Origin: Isoetes taiwanensis
Taxonomy: Eukaryota; Streptophyta; Lycopodiopsida; Isoetales; Isoetaceae
DNA length: 64,000 bases
Reading direction: 5' to 3'
Assembly (NCBI GenBank): GCA_021234155.1
Contig: JAJEKV010000088.1
Span: 1-64,000 of the forward strand
The translations under genes and the position numbers were made by a program. Below the pieces are notes generated by a model, which was not told where the DNA came from, did no database searches, and saw nothing but the letters and a program-made list of their open reading frames with translations. Shown one piece after another: positions 31,259-42,818 of the stretch. Position 1 is the first letter of the stretch, and every line of letters begins with the position of its first letter.

Positions 31259-31724
31259 GTATTTGCCTATCCATAACCTAATCTTGTTGGCCTCATTTTA
31301 TTGCTGAAACTATCAGATATGCTGTTTGTCTGCAATTGTCATATTTGTTTTTAGTCCCATCTTGTTGGGACACCATATAACTGCAGTAATCACACTATCG
31401 AATCAAGCAATGCTTCTTTCTTGGTGTTTGTCTCTTTGGGGTCAAGCTTTGCATTTGCAGTACCTTTGCATGCTTATGTTTATATCCAGTTTGATGTTTG
31501 TCCAGTTTGATGTTTGCGTATATTTGGGTGGCTCTTGGTATGCAATGCAGGGAATTGAGATTACAAATGTACTCATAGTTGTTTGCAATGGAAATAATTT
31601 GTTCGTCTTGATATTATTCTGCTTTTTAGTAATTAATATTTAGGCCCAAAAAATTTACCTATGTTTGCTTTAGTTAGGGCCCGAAGGGCCCAAATTTTTT
31701 TTTAATATAACAATCAACACACAA
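31259..31724 (+). other. Helitron interior, no gene seen
   Basis: Intron-like T-rich sequence after the last ABCC exon. The next ABCC exon was not recognised. The open frame at 31326-31643 is hydrophobic and shows no family resemblance. Confidence 0.5.
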
Positions 31725-32155
31725 CTACCATCAACATTATTAACACAAACCATTGCATTTAACACATTTAAAATAAAATCCCCCTTAAACCCCCTTTGGT
31801 TTGGGTGCATATTCACACGGGGGGTTACTACGGGCATCGAGAGCTGTCAGATGGGCATATTTGCCCTTTATTCCTTGATCTGGACCGTACATAGCGATCC
31901 TCGTTTGTGGGGTATGCATGTACAAGTTTTTGTATACTATGTATTGAGATTTGCAAAATACTATAAGGTTTGAGAGAATGTACTTAATGGTGTTAATTTT
32001 GTACATGTATTGTAAATATTTTTTTGGGGCTCTCGCTGCCCTACGTAACCCCCCGTGTGAATATGCACCCAAACCAAAGGGGGTTTAAGGGGGATTTTAT
32101 TTTAAATGTGTTAAATGCAATGGTTTGTGTTAATAATGTTGATGGTAGTTTGTTA
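31725..32155. mobile_element. MITE-like element with long terminal inverted repeats
   Basis: The left arm from about 31725 (aactaccatcaac onward) pairs over some 110-120 bases with the right arm ending at about 32155 (gttgatggtagtt). It includes the shared stretch cacccaaaccaaagggg. The unique centre is about 190 bases. No coding capacity is seen. The long arms suggest a Mutator-like or foldback type, but I could not confirm the target duplication, so the class is open. Confidence 0.7.
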
Positions 32156-33023
32156 TCTATTGCTTGCACCCCACCAATAAGTTGCTAATTTTAGATGTTC
32201 TGATGTAGGTAAGTCTGGTAGGAGAATGAGCAGATGGGCAGTTGGTATAAATGTATTGGTGTCATAGCCCTCGTAATTGTGGCTTCTAGCTTTGGCGTGT
32301 GCTCCATCAGACAAAAGAGAAGAGCTGAAAAAGAAACAAGCACGAAATCCATTTGTTATATTTAACCTTCGACACTTTCATCATAATATCATATGCACAA
32401 ACATCACCTTTATTATGGATTGGGTTTTTCCACATAGTATTGTGCTTTGATGTAAGCATAGCCACATGGCGAATTTACTACGAAGGTTATAAGTTCTGCA
32501 TTGCTAACCATAACTTCACTCTTTTGCATTGCTAACCATAACTTCACTCTCCGCCACACGCCACACATGTTAGCTCAAATGCAAATAATTATATGCTTCA
32601 CTAACTACTCAAAACAACTTTGTTTAACTTATTCATATGTACAAGCCATACACGCCACACATGTTAGCTCAAATATCAAAACAACTTCTTTTAACTTATT
32701 CATTTGTACAAGCCACACCATCTTTCCTTTCGACAACCTATGTGTGCCAAAAAAAGCCTTTTTTTAACTCTTTAAAGGCTAGCCTTTTAACAAAAAGGTG
32801 CCTTCTTAACCTCATTTTGGCCCTTTTTTAGCCCTTTTACAAAAAGGCTATTGCCTTTTTAACCTTTTCACTTTAGCCCCCTTTTTAGCCCTTAAACCAA
32901 CGTAAAGGTTTAAACAAAAGGCACAAAAAGATACCTTTTGCCTTTTCCCCTTTGGCTAGGTTTAAAGTGATCAATAGAGGAGCAATGACTCATAAAACTT
33001 AATATTTTTTTGATAGCTAATAT
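32156..33023 (+). other. AT-rich and low-complexity region, no gene
   Basis: Holds short direct repeats (cattgctaaccataacttcactct twice near 32500; cgccacacatgttagctcaaat at about 32560 and 32650). A block made of TTTTTAGCCCTTTT and AAAAAGGC pieces lies at about 32750-32950. No gene or element end was recognised. Confidence 0.55.
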
Positions 33024-34104
33024 TCTTATATTATAATGTTATACCGTAAGTAGTGCACCGAGCCCTAATTTGAATGGCCGAGATCATCTGGATTCATCCA
33101 AAGGCCTAGACTTATTGCACGACTTACCAACACTGTGATTGGTCATGCTTCGATCTCTTAAAGGGAAAGGGTAAATGAAAAGGGGGAAAAGGTAAAGGGA
33201 AGTGGAAAGAGAGAATGTGAAGGGCAAAAAGGCATGGGGAAAAGGAAAAAGGGTAAAAGAAAAAGGGAAAAGGGTGGGGATAAGAGAAGAGAAAAAGGCA
33301 TGGAAAACGAAAAAGGGATAGGGAACTTGGGAAAAGGGCACGAGGGAAGGAGGAAGAGATAAAGTGGAAAAGGTAAATAGAAAGGGCATAAAAAAAAAAA
33401 AGAGGAAAAGGTTGACAAAAGGAGAAAATGAAGGAGAAAAAAAGCATGGAAAAGGGGAGGAGAAAAAAAGCATGTGAAAAGGAAGGAGTGAAAAGAGAGA
33501 ATGTGAAGGGCAAAAAGGCATGGGGAAAAGGGAAAAGGGTAAAAGGAAAAGGGTGGGGATAAGAGAAGAGAAAAATGCATGGAAAACGAAAAAGGGAAAG
33601 GGAACCTGGGAAAAGGGCACGAGGGAAGGAGGAGGAGATAAAGTGGAAAAGGTAAATGGAAAGGGCATGAAAAAGAGAAAAGGGGGAAAAGGAGAAGCGT
33701 TGAGGAAAGAGGAAAGAGGAAGGGACAAATGGCATAGGAAAAGGGAAAAAAAAAAAGAGGGAAAGGGAAGGGAAAAAACGCATCAAAAAAAGGGGAAGAG
33801 TGAAAGGTTGGAAAATTGAGGAAAAGGGAAGGGACAAGGGGGAACAAGAAAAGGATGGGGAGAGGGGAAAAGAAAAGGGGCATAGAAAAAGGGAAAGTGA
33901 GAAGAAAGAAAAAGGAAAGGGAAAAGGGGGAAAGAGAACCTAGGTAAAGGTCACAAGGAAAAAGAAAGAGGGAAACGAGAAAAGAGAAGGGGGGAAGGGC
34001 ATGAGAGAAAAGGGAAGAGGAAAATGGTGAAGAAAGGGAAAAAACAAAAAAGGGAAAAGAAAAGGGGCAAGAGAGAAAGGGTGGGGAAAAGAGGAAAATG
34101 GGTA
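33024..34104 (+). mobile_element. GA-rich Helitron derivative
   Basis: Begins TCTTATATTATAATGTTATACCG and carries the family block tagtgcaccgagccctaatt. From about 33165 it is nearly pure purine on the plus strand. It stops at gaggaaaatgggta, where the next Helitron starts. The truncated copies in the tRNA array end at the same point. All open frames on the minus strand are composition artefacts. Confidence 0.75.
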
Positions 34105-34147
34105 TCTTATATTATAATGTTATACCGTAAGCAGGGTTGCCCTTAAG

Positions 34148-35817
34148 CCCAAATTTTGATAGGTGTAATTTAGAATATAAGGCGAATCTTAGCTTTTTTT
34201 GGTTAGTTATGTTGGCGAATTTTTTCCGAGCTTCGATAAAAGTTATAGCAACCTTGGCGAATCTTTCATTCGTCGAGCGATGGAATATATGCTTTTTGCC
34301 CAAGTAAAATTTGGGTTTGCAATTTATATCTCTTAAGTCCCTACACACAATTGTAAGACATAATGAATACACATGCATGTTACTCCACATTGGTGTATAT
34401 ATCTTCACAAGAGAAAGGTCAAGCTATTTATCGTCAACAACAAAAACGTAAATCACAAATTCTCTCGGGTACCCCAAGGCATTAATTTTTATATCAATTG
34501 CCTTCAACATCCATAATGCAATTGAGCAATAAAATGCTTAGATCATGCAGTTTCTACATCGAGATAATTAGTCATTAGAAAAACAAATAATACCAAATCC
34601 AACAATTGGTGCTTATGCGAGATCTTAAGTTTTCGAATAGATGCCTGAACCCTAGATTTGTACCACAAAATCTAACCTCACCGTCGCCACCAATCTAAAA
34701 AAGTTTGATGTAAGGATATTTGTGGAAACAATTGAATTGAATTGTGGAAACAATTGTTATATATTGAATTGAATATGTTTGTGGCAGACGTAAGGGCCAG
34801 GATACTGCAAAATACAAAAAATCGAAACATGTTATTTGGGATCATGGAAATTTCCTATTTGCTATTCTTATATAGCAAAAAATCAATCGAATAGTTAAAG
34901 CATTTGGGTTCGACGACCTTAACTTCGCATTCAAAGTGCCGTCTCAACGTTTCCCAAAGCCGGATTGCTTAAATAACATACAGAAACAACTAGTCGGATG
35001 AGTCAGATCTATTAAATCGATCTGTATTTGGCTTTTGCAGATGTTTAACATTGCAGAATAGCTCTTTCTCCTATCAGATCTACAGTCAAAGGAGCTTCGA
35101 AAACGAATCAATGCCAAAGCTACAGTGTTTTCACTGTAGCAAAATATTTTAATGGTGTTTGATTTTGTCAGGAACATAACAACATGGAAAACATTATAGA
35201 TACTATCCACGAACTCTTGCACTCTCCTATTTCTGATTATAATTTAACTTCTACATGCACTAACAATCATTATCAATCAAGTTCAGGCTACTGTGGCACT
35301 GCATTTGGGCAAAAATAATAGCAACATAACAATAGTCACCACAGAATATGATCAAATAAGAACATTTTCCTGCAATAATTAGAACCTTCAACCTGTTTTA
35401 ACTTCAAAATGCCAGTTGCTTTGGGAAAGCCAGTTGCTTATGCACATGCACCTGGAGAATTATCTCAGACATCAAATATAACGTGTTTTCAACACGGAGA
35501 AATCTATGCCATGATTAATTTATAGACCAGTTAGATAACAGGGAAATTACTGTACAACAACATTGCATGCTTGTCAAAACACTTCCAAATTTTAAAAATC
35601 AGTCTGGTTCACAACATGTTGCTGCTGCATGTCCTATCAGAATCTATCTGAAATATGTTGAACTCTTATTATGCTCTTATCATTTCTGAAATATCATTGT
35701 CAATAAACTACCAGCTCAGATAATGATAACTACTAGATGTCAATGAACTATCATTGTTCTTATCATGCTGAACTACCAGCTTCTAAAACCTATACTGCAG
35801 GAGATGGTTCTCTTGTT
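34148..35817. other. hAT left non-coding part
   Basis: AT-rich sequence with subterminal GGCGAA motifs in its first 150 bases. No convincing frame was found, although the end of the transposase gene could reach into it. Confidence 0.5.
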
Positions 35818-36243
35818 TCATTTTATGCCCATCCATCCGAAACTTGAGGCACTACAAAGAAGAAGACTACTAGAGCATCCTTGAGTTTTAACACATGATT
35901 GATTTTCTCTTCTATCTTTTGAATCCCATAATGCTAATGCCCGCTCATATGGAAAGTCATTCACTGAATAGGTGCAAGTATATGCACGTAGACAGATGTC
36001 TAAACTTTTGTTCAACCTATTATGCGACTTTATTCTTGAGGTAGCCCATGATGCTAAAAGTTCTCTCGCCTTCCAATCGAACCTAAAATCATTGTCCGCA
36101 AAGAATAACAAGCCTAAAATATTCTCGCATACGATCTTGAAGCACTTGGTCGCTACTAAGCCATACCCATAATCTTGTAATAGCACCAAATTCTTTGGGA
36201 TCTTTGAGCTCACCGCATTGAGACCACATGGTTTCTCCGGCAT
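35818..36243 (-). CDS. Unidentified coding-like exon inside the hAT element
   Basis: A 141-codon open frame with protein-like composition, including ENILGLLFFADNDFRFDWKA and SRIKSHNRLNKSLDI. An overlapping frame (36271-36089) is also open, so the choice of frame is not secure. It lies downstream of the transposase exons on the same strand. It could be the C-terminal part of the transposase after further splicing, or a captured exon. The hATC dimerisation motif was not recognised. Confidence 0.3.
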   Translation of the reverse strand: MPEKPCGLNAVSSKIPKNLVLLQDYGYGLVATKCFKIVCENILGLLFFADNDFRFDWKARELLASWATSRIKSHNRLNKSLDICLRAYTCTYSVNDFPYERALALWDSKDRRENQSCVKTQGCSSSLLLCSASSFGWMGIK

Positions 36244-37026
36244 TGCGATTGTTCCAAAGAAAGTCCACCATCTATTGCACCATTCAAGCTACTCTTGCCT
36301 ACACCTAGAGAAACAGTTTTTAGAAAAATGGTCTTTCAAAGTGTGTACCTTATTTCTGAAATCCTTTTGTACCACTTCAAGCGGCTTTATACTGATCCAA
36401 TATCGTGGATACACAATGGACATTGCATCCAATAATTCATCTCTTGGAAAACGCTTCTCGCTATTTCTCTTTCAAAAGTAGTAGCTACCTTTTTGAGATT
36501 TTGCCTCACGGTTAAAAATGATCTCTGGAAATGCATCTTTAGTGATTAACAGTGCGCCTACAAGACAAGACGCCTTTGAATTCTTCGCTTCTTCAGATAC
36601 ATCTACATACACATAGTGAAACTTTAGTAAACAAATGAACAACAAAATGAATGATAAATAAATGCATACACCGCCTGAGGATGTGGAATAGACAACCCGA
36701 CTAATCTGAATGCACTTTCATGCATATTTTATCAGCGGCATCAACTTCCAAAATGCTTTTGTTGCTACCAATGTCAATTAAATTGTTCCATATCACAAAC
36801 TTCTCCTTATCATAAGGCACATCGGGAGAAGTAGGATACATAAATTCCAAAGCAATGCATGCCATCTTTCGGGCTGTTACATACTCAAAGAATATACATC
36901 GTATGCTTTTTGAGCAAGTTTTGTCAAAAATTCATCTCCTTCAACATCGGCAACATGCCTTAACAATAAGCAAACAACCAAATTTTCAGAAAGCTTGAAA
37001 TATGTCCTATTAAACAAATGAAGTAC

Positions 37027-37259
37027 CTGCTAAGGTCAACAAGGTCTCTAGATCCACGAGTCGTGCTAGTAAATCTGCTGGTTTTTCAGCCTCTTTCCCT
37101 TGTTTGGACGCAAGTTTATCCATCAACCCAACCAGGGAAGGATATTCTTGAAATAAACGTTGTGCAGGCTTATACAACGAGATCCATCTTGTACTCACAG
37201 TATTTAGAAGCTTATTGCCTTTAGTTAGACCTGCTGCCATCTTCTTGAACTTTCGAAAT
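37027..37259 (-). CDS. hAT transposase, second exon
   Basis: Follows the acceptor tagtgcag and stays in frame with the first exon. It reads on to NTVSTRWISLYKPAQRLF, and the TRW-SL pattern is typical of the region after the second catalytic aspartate in hAT proteins. It ends at the donor GCAG/GTACTT. A possible third exon begins near 36953 (after ttgttaag) with HVADVEGDEFLTKLAQ, but its frame breaks within 30 codons, so the 3' part of the gene is uncertain or damaged. Confidence 0.7.
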
Positions 37260-37347
37260 CTGCACTACACTACAGCAGAATCTTAGTATCATGAAAATGA
37301 AACAGGAAATCATGAAACAGGAAATCATGAAACATCCAACTGCTTAC

Positions 37348-38711
37348 CTTTTCGAGCTACGACAAAAAAAGGTATAAGTCTCCTTTATTAAATTCTCAAA
37401 CTTGTTGACACACTCAAAGGTGTCAACAATCTTATATGCCAAGTTCATTCTATGTGCCATGCAATGGATGCCAAGTGCATAAGGTGCCAAGCTTGTTTGG
37501 ATTTTCACACTGAGGCCATTTCGGCATCCTTGCATAACAGAGCAACCATCTAGGCCGATGCAAACAAGTTTCTTTGCAATGTCAACTGCAGACAGCCCCA
37601 AGATTCTATCAAAGCTATCTTGAACTATCACATAAATATTCTCCGCATTTGCATTTGATTGTAGACGTGTGATTCCAACATAGCGGGCACACCTAACAAA
37701 GTTTTTCACATAATATACGGTCATACACAACCATGAAGAGTTGTCTTTTGCAGTAGCTTCGTCTAGAGAGAAGGCAAAGTAATCACACCTACGTAGCTCC
37801 TCACGCAAATCTTCCTTTAGCACTTCATCAATACAATCCGCAAACATCCATCCACTTTGTTTCGACCAATGCGATTTGGGAAAGTTAGGAATGGGCTGCA
37901 ATTCCAAGATGTCTTTTTGCTGAGGATAATCTGTCATAGGTCTACCTCGCTTCAAGACATGGAAAACTGCTTGTAGCTGCACTATCTTTCCTTGCAAACT
38001 CTTATCTGCAAGCTTTTGTAAAAAACTTCTAATGGGAGATACTTTTATGATTTTGATCCTTTCCAACTCTTTTTTATATGCTTCCACATTTTGCAAATGC
38101 CTACACTCTTCCTTCGTTTTCCATCTTTGCACATTTGTTTCCTTCCCATCGACCATCTTCTTCTCATATATTTTACCTGCATGCTTCTCTATAGTATCCA
38201 ACTTCAATTGCAAATCAACGTGGTGGCCTAACTTCCATGAGCATGCTGTACACCTTGCTCTAGTTTTTTTCTGTGGAAATCCATGCTCGTCTTTCTCGTC
38301 CAGTGGCTCTATGAATGGAAAGTCTCTAACCCAATGATCTTTGAACTCTCTTCCACTAACCCATTGATCTGATTTTCTTTTTCTTTTACTGCCTTTGCTA
38401 ATTTGTGCAGGTTTATCGGGATGGGAAAGGTTTTCTTGGTCATCTTCAACCCGATTGTTATCTGCATCAAATGTGGAATGGGCAAGGTTTTCTTGGTCAT
38501 CCTCAGCCCGGTTGCCATTTGCATCAAGTGTGACTTGTTGTGCATCACAATCCACATTTACAATGATAATATCCTCATTTGTATTGGCTGCTGCATCATA
38601 GAACTTATCAACCCCGTTCAAAGAACCATTTTCACATTGTTGCGCACTACTACTAGAACTGGCCACACCTTTGTTGCATGGTCTGAAGAATGACAGAATT
38701 CCCTTTGTCAT
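37348..38711 (-). CDS. hAT transposase, first exon
   Basis: About 455 codons from the ATG at 38711 (MTKGILSFFRP) to the donor AAAAG/GTAAGC at 37347. An N-terminal charged region is followed by a zinc-finger segment (CTACSWKLGHHVD, then DTIEKHAGK) of TTF/BED type. The first half of the RNase H-like core follows, with FSLDEAT and IGLDGCSVMQG carrying two candidate catalytic aspartates, and CMAHRMNLA, the conserved CxxHxxNL of hAT. This is the ZMYM/TTF-type branch of hAT transposases. The enzyme cuts at the CAGGG ends in the nucleus. The third acidic residue and the C-terminal dimer domain are not visible, so activity is unproven. The start could be further upstream (ATG at 38822), but MTKGILSFF resembles known starts. 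Confidence 0.85.
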
Positions 38712-39716
38712 ATTGGAATGAAGCTTGATAAGAATTGGTCCTGAAATACAAATGCACACAAAGGCATGGTTAGAATTATGATTTTTTAGTTGATAGAAGA
38801 AGTGCTTTGCTGGCAATTGCAAAAGAAGAGAGCAGGATCCTAGTTTTTAAGACCAAGCCTACTCCTTGGGACTTCCTTTACTATGAGAATGCCTTATTAG
38901 GTAGGTGCCACAAAACGGAGAAAGGCATTCAACCAAATATTATGATAATCTGGATAATAATCCGACTTTATATTTTACAGTGGCATAAGCATTGGTGATT
39001 GCTGCAAAGAAAACGTCACACTTTGGAGCTTTTATGTAAACTAATATTGCACCAACAATGGGTGAGACAAAACCTCCAAATAACTTTTGTACAACCAGTT
39101 GTTTCATATGATTACTGCAAGATTTATTGCTTTGAAGTATAATGCAGTTGCAGCAGGCAAACGTTTGCTAGATGTAAGCCCATTCTGCATTTTAGGAACC
39201 ACATGGAAAAGCCGTGGTGCCATTTGGAAGATAATATTTTCATATCTAAATCATGTACGTTAGGATTGTTAAATTCTAAAATAAATTCTTGCAAAATAAA
39301 TTCTGAAATAAGATAACCTGAAGCGATTCATCTTTAAAAGATTCTAGCCTGTAGATTAAGAAGCTCAAATCCTCTTTAATGCATCTGATTCTAGCAAATG
39401 AAATGCAGTTAGGCCATTCAAGAAAACTAGAAAAACTAGAAACATACCTAGTGTTAAGAGGCGATTCTTGAAATTGGATCTGTAAGAAAGATCGAAAGTG
39501 AGGCGAATCTATTTTTGAATCAATAACCAGGATCGTAAGTGAGGCGAAATATCAGATTTGCCGTTTAGCAAGAAGGGCGAACAACTTAGTGGCGGGATTT
39601 TTTTTCGTATAGGTGGTGGCTAATTTCCATTTTTTTATTTCAAACTGACCCTACTCAACATTCGTGTGCCAAAATCATAAGACCATTGAAATATAGCATT
39701 TTTGCGAAATTTCGCC
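38712..39716. other. hAT right non-coding part
   Basis: Presumed 5' flank of the transposase gene, with GGCGAA-type motifs toward the right end. No frame of interest. Confidence 0.5.
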
Positions 39717-41760
39717 CTTAAGGGCAACCCTGACCGTAAGTAGTGCACCGAGCCCTAATTTGAATGGCCGAGATCATCTGGATGCATCCAAAGGCCTAGA
39801 CTTATTGCACGACTTACCAACACTGTGATTGGTCATGCTTCGATCTCTTAAAGGGAAAGGGTAAATGAAAAGGGGGAAAAGGAAAAGGGAAGTGGAAAGA
39901 GAGAATGTGAAGGGCAAAAAGGCATGGGGAAAGGAAAAAGGGTAAAAGAAAAAGGGAAAAGGGTGGGGATAAGAGAAGAGAAAAAGGCATGGAAAACGAA
40001 AAAGGGAAAGGGAACTTGGGAAAAGGGCACGAGGGAAGGAGGAAGAGATAAAGTGGAAAAGGTAAATAGAAAGGGCATAAAAAAAAAAAAGAGAGGAAAA
40101 GGTTGACAAAAGGAGAAAATGAAGGAGAAAAAAAGCATGGAAAAGGGGAGGAGAAAAAAAGCATGTGAAAAGGAAGGAGTGGAAAGAGAGAATGTGAAGG
40201 GCAAAAAGGCATGGGGAAAAGGGAAAAGGGTAAAGCAAAAAGGGAAAAGGGTGGGGATAGAAGAGAAAAATGCATGGAAAACGAAAAAGGGAAAGGGAAC
40301 CTGGGAAAAGGGCACGAGGGAAGGAGGAGGAGATAAAGTGGAAAAGGTAAATGGAAAGGGCATGAAAAAAGAGAAAAGGGGGAAAAGGAGAAGCATTGAG
40401 GAAAGAGGAAAAAGGAAGGGACAAATGACATAGGAAAAGGGAAAAAAAAAAAGAGGGAAAGGGAAGGGAAAAAACGCATCAAGAAAAGGGGAAGAGTGAA
40501 AGGTTGGAAAAATGAGGAAAAGGGAAGGGACAAGGGGGAACAAGAAAAGGATGGGGAGAGGGGAAAAGAAAAGGGGCATAGAAAAAGGGAAAGTGAGAAG
40601 AAAGAAAAAGGAATGGGAAAAGGGGGAAAGGGAACCTAGGTAAAGGTCACAAGGAAAAAGAAAGAGGGAAACGAGAAAAGAGAAGGGGCATGAGAGAAAA
40701 GGGAAGAGGAAAATGGTGAAGAAAGGGAAAAAACAAAAAAGGGAAAAGAAAAGGGGCAAGAGAGAAAGGGTGGGGAAAAGAGGAAAATGGGTATAGGAAA
40801 TAAGAGAATAAAACAAATGTGCAAAAGGCATGGAAAAAGGGAAAAGGAAAAGGAAAGGAAGGGAAAAAGTGCACAGGAAAAGGATTGACAAAAGAGGAAA
40901 ACGGAAAGAAAAAAATCCATCAAGAAAAGGAAACGGGAAAAAAGGGAAAGGGAAAGGAAAGCAGGGGAGTGATGGAGGGGAGGGAAAGAAAAGAAAAAGG
41001 AAGGGTTGAAAGAAGGGAAAATTGCACGGGAAGAGGGAAAGGGTGGGAAAAGGAGGAAAAGGAAGCACGGGAAAAATAGAAAGAAGAAAAGGGTGGGAAA
41101 AAGGGCATGGGAAAAGGGAAATAGAAAAGAAAAAAGAATGGAAAAGGAGGGAAAGAGAGAGAGGCACGGGAAAAAGGAAATGAGGAAAATAGAAAAAGGG
41201 AAGAAAAAAAGGGAACATTGAAAAGGGAAAAAGGGAAAGGGTGAGGAGATGGAAAAAAGGGAAGGTAAAAAGGGCATGGAAAACGGGAGGGAGAAAAGAA
41301 AAATGGAAGGGAAAAGGGCACACAAAAAGAGGAGGAAAAGAGTAGGAAAAGGAGGAAAAGAGAAGGGAAAATAGGCATGGAAAAGGGCGAAAGAGTAAAA
41401 GGTTGAGAAAAAGGGAAGACATGGAAAAAGGGTGGGGAAAAGAGAAGGCATAAAAAAAGAGAAAGGGGAAAGGAAAAGGGCAAAGAAAAAAGAGAAGAGG
41501 GAAAAGGTGGAGAAAAGAGCAAAAGGGAAGGGAAAAAGGTTATCGGGAACAGGGAAAGGGGAAGGAAAGGGATGGGAAAACAAGGAAACATGTGAGAAAA
41601 ACGAGAAAAAAAAAGGAAAAGAAAAAAAAAAGTAGAGTAAATAAGGAAAAATGAAATGCAGGATAGAGCAAAAGGGAAAGGGATAGGGATTTTCTCACTG
41701 CATCCCAAAGCATTTACAGGCTCTCAACTTATGCCCAGCAACGCTGGGCACCATTACTAG

Positions 41761-42356
41761 TAATGTTATACCGTATTGAATGGATCAAGCCCTAATTTAA
41801 ATGGCTGAGATTATCTGATTGAAACTGAAGGTCGAGATTTATCGCACGACTTTCCACTATCGTGATTAGTCATGATTTGATCTCTTAAGGAAAAAGGAAA
41901 AGGAAAGGGGAGGAAAAGCACGAGTAAAAGGGAAAAGGGAAGGGTAAAAAAGAGCATCAAAAAAAGAAAGGGAAAAGGTTAGAGAGAAAAGGTGAGGAAA
42001 GAAGAGAATGGAAAGGGAAAATGACATGGAAAAAGGGAAAGCGAAAGGGTAAAAGGAAAAGAGAGGGAAAAAAGGAAGATAAAAAGGCATCGTGAAAAGG
42101 GAAAGAGGGAAAGGGTGGGAAAAGGGAGGGGGAAAAGATGAACATGAAAAGGATGTGAAGAAGGGAACGAATAAAGCGCATGGGATGAGGGAAAGGGAAA
42201 GGAAAAGAAAAAAAGAAAAAAGGGAGATGGAAATGGGAAAAGGGTACATGCACAGAAGGAAATTCCCAATAGGCAAGGCACACAGGGCACATCATGAAAA
42301 GCTTTAGCTGCATCTAAACATCTGAACATAACCATATGTACATTACGAAGAGCTTG
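41761..42356 (+). mobile_element. GA-rich Helitron-type element, left-arm copy without its first ten bases
   Basis: Starts taatgttatacc, i.e. the Helitron 5' end minus TCTTATATTA, because the previous element inserted at that point. Then come a diverged family block (tattgaatggatcaagccc), about 370 bases of purine-rich sequence and a unique tail (aattcccaataggcaaggc onward) before array spacer. No hairpin or CTAG lies at the right end. Confidence 0.65.
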
Positions 42357-42695
42357 CATCTAGAGAAAACACTTCTTTCTTTTGACTCGCTCGATTTGGC
42401 AGGGACATCCCCTTCCTTATAAAATGTCTTCACCATGGTTCATTTGGAATTTAAGAAGCATGCCAATGTGGAGTCAATTTAGAGAAACTAATCATCCTTC
42501 ATTCGGTTTGACAATTAGTATTTCATATTTCAATTTCATTAGTCGCTACGATGGGGATAATATGTGTACAAATGGCAGTGACTTGGTATTATACATGAGA
42601 CAAAATTCTAAATGCTATCAAAGTTAGACATGCATGTTCTAGAGGGCAGTGATGAGAGTGCAACTATTTATGTATCTAAGATTCTTCAAAAGCTA
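42357..42695 (+). repeat. tRNA-array spacer in the left arm
   Basis: Array spacer from gcatctagagaaaacac up to the truncated tRNA-Met, in the plus orientation. Its mirror copy is 43157-43494. Confidence 0.85.
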
Positions 42696-42733
42696 GGGGT
42701 GGTGGCACAGATGGCTAGCGCGTAGGTCTCATA
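42696..42733 (+). pseudogene. tRNA-Met cut at the anticodon
   Basis: The first 38 bases of a tRNA-Met, ending in tctcata. It has ggcaca for ggcgca in the D arm. The sequence then jumps straight into the 3' end of an inverted tRNA-Tyr. This marks the inversion breakpoint. Confidence 0.9.
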
Positions 42734-42818
42734 TCCAACCTACCGAAATCGAACCATTGACCTAAGGATTGCTACGTCAACACTACAGTCCTCCGCTCTA
42801 CCAACTGAGCTAAGGGGG
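42734..42818 (-). pseudogene. tRNA-Tyr copy at the centre of the inverted duplication
   Basis: GTA and the intron tgttgacgtagca are kept. The 5' acceptor strand lost two bases (cccccttagc for cccaaccttagc), so the acceptor stem cannot form properly. The T stem also has a change (caatgg for cactgg). Probably inactive. Confidence 0.75.

Larger units (their letters stand above)
21995..33023 (+). mobile_element. Helitron with captured EPSPS and ABCC pieces; 3' end not found
   Basis: The start TCTTATATTATAATGTTATTGTG follows gagacaaca of an array spacer, giving the A^T context of Helitron insertion. The first 80 bases match the Helitrons starting at 57772 and read backward from 62515. The interior carries exon-intron pieces of EPSP synthase and an ABC transporter on the plus strand, and a nested copia element. 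No hairpin-CTAG end lies before the next Helitron at 33024. The right boundary is therefore unknown and is given as the last base before that element. No Rep/helicase frame is present, so it is non-autonomous. Confidence 0.7.
34132..39732 (-). mobile_element. hAT transposon, 5.6 kb
   Basis: Terminal inverted repeats of 16 bases, CAGGGTTGCCCTTAAG, lie at both ends (34132-34147 and 39717-39732). An 8-bp target duplication ACCGTAAG (34124-34131 and 39733-39740) is perfect. CAGGG-type ends and 8-bp duplications define hAT. Repeats of GGCGAA lie near both ends (for example 34170-34270 and 39500-39715), as expected for transposase-binding sites. A transposase gene lies on the minus strand. The target is the 5' end of the Helitron at 34105. 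Confidence 0.96.
34105..41760 (+). mobile_element. Helitron with GA-rich body, interrupted by an hAT transposon
   Basis: 5' TCTTATATT at 34105 after A. At the 3' end there is a GCCCAGC-AAC-GCTGGGC hairpin at 41733-41749, followed by ACCATTACTAG and then T. Without the hAT insertion it is about 2.05 kb, about 1.85 kb of which is homopurine. It has no coding capacity. Its minus-strand twin is 44089-46140. The right flank is the 5' end of another Helitron (taatgttatacc), so it is inserted in a relative. Confidence 0.88.

Noticed and set aside
39848-41708. A 524-codon open frame and overlapping long frames on the minus strand
   Set aside because: Homopurine/homopyrimidine tract of a Helitron. 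All three frames are open, there is no domain, and the same frames recur at 44141-46080 in the mirror copy.
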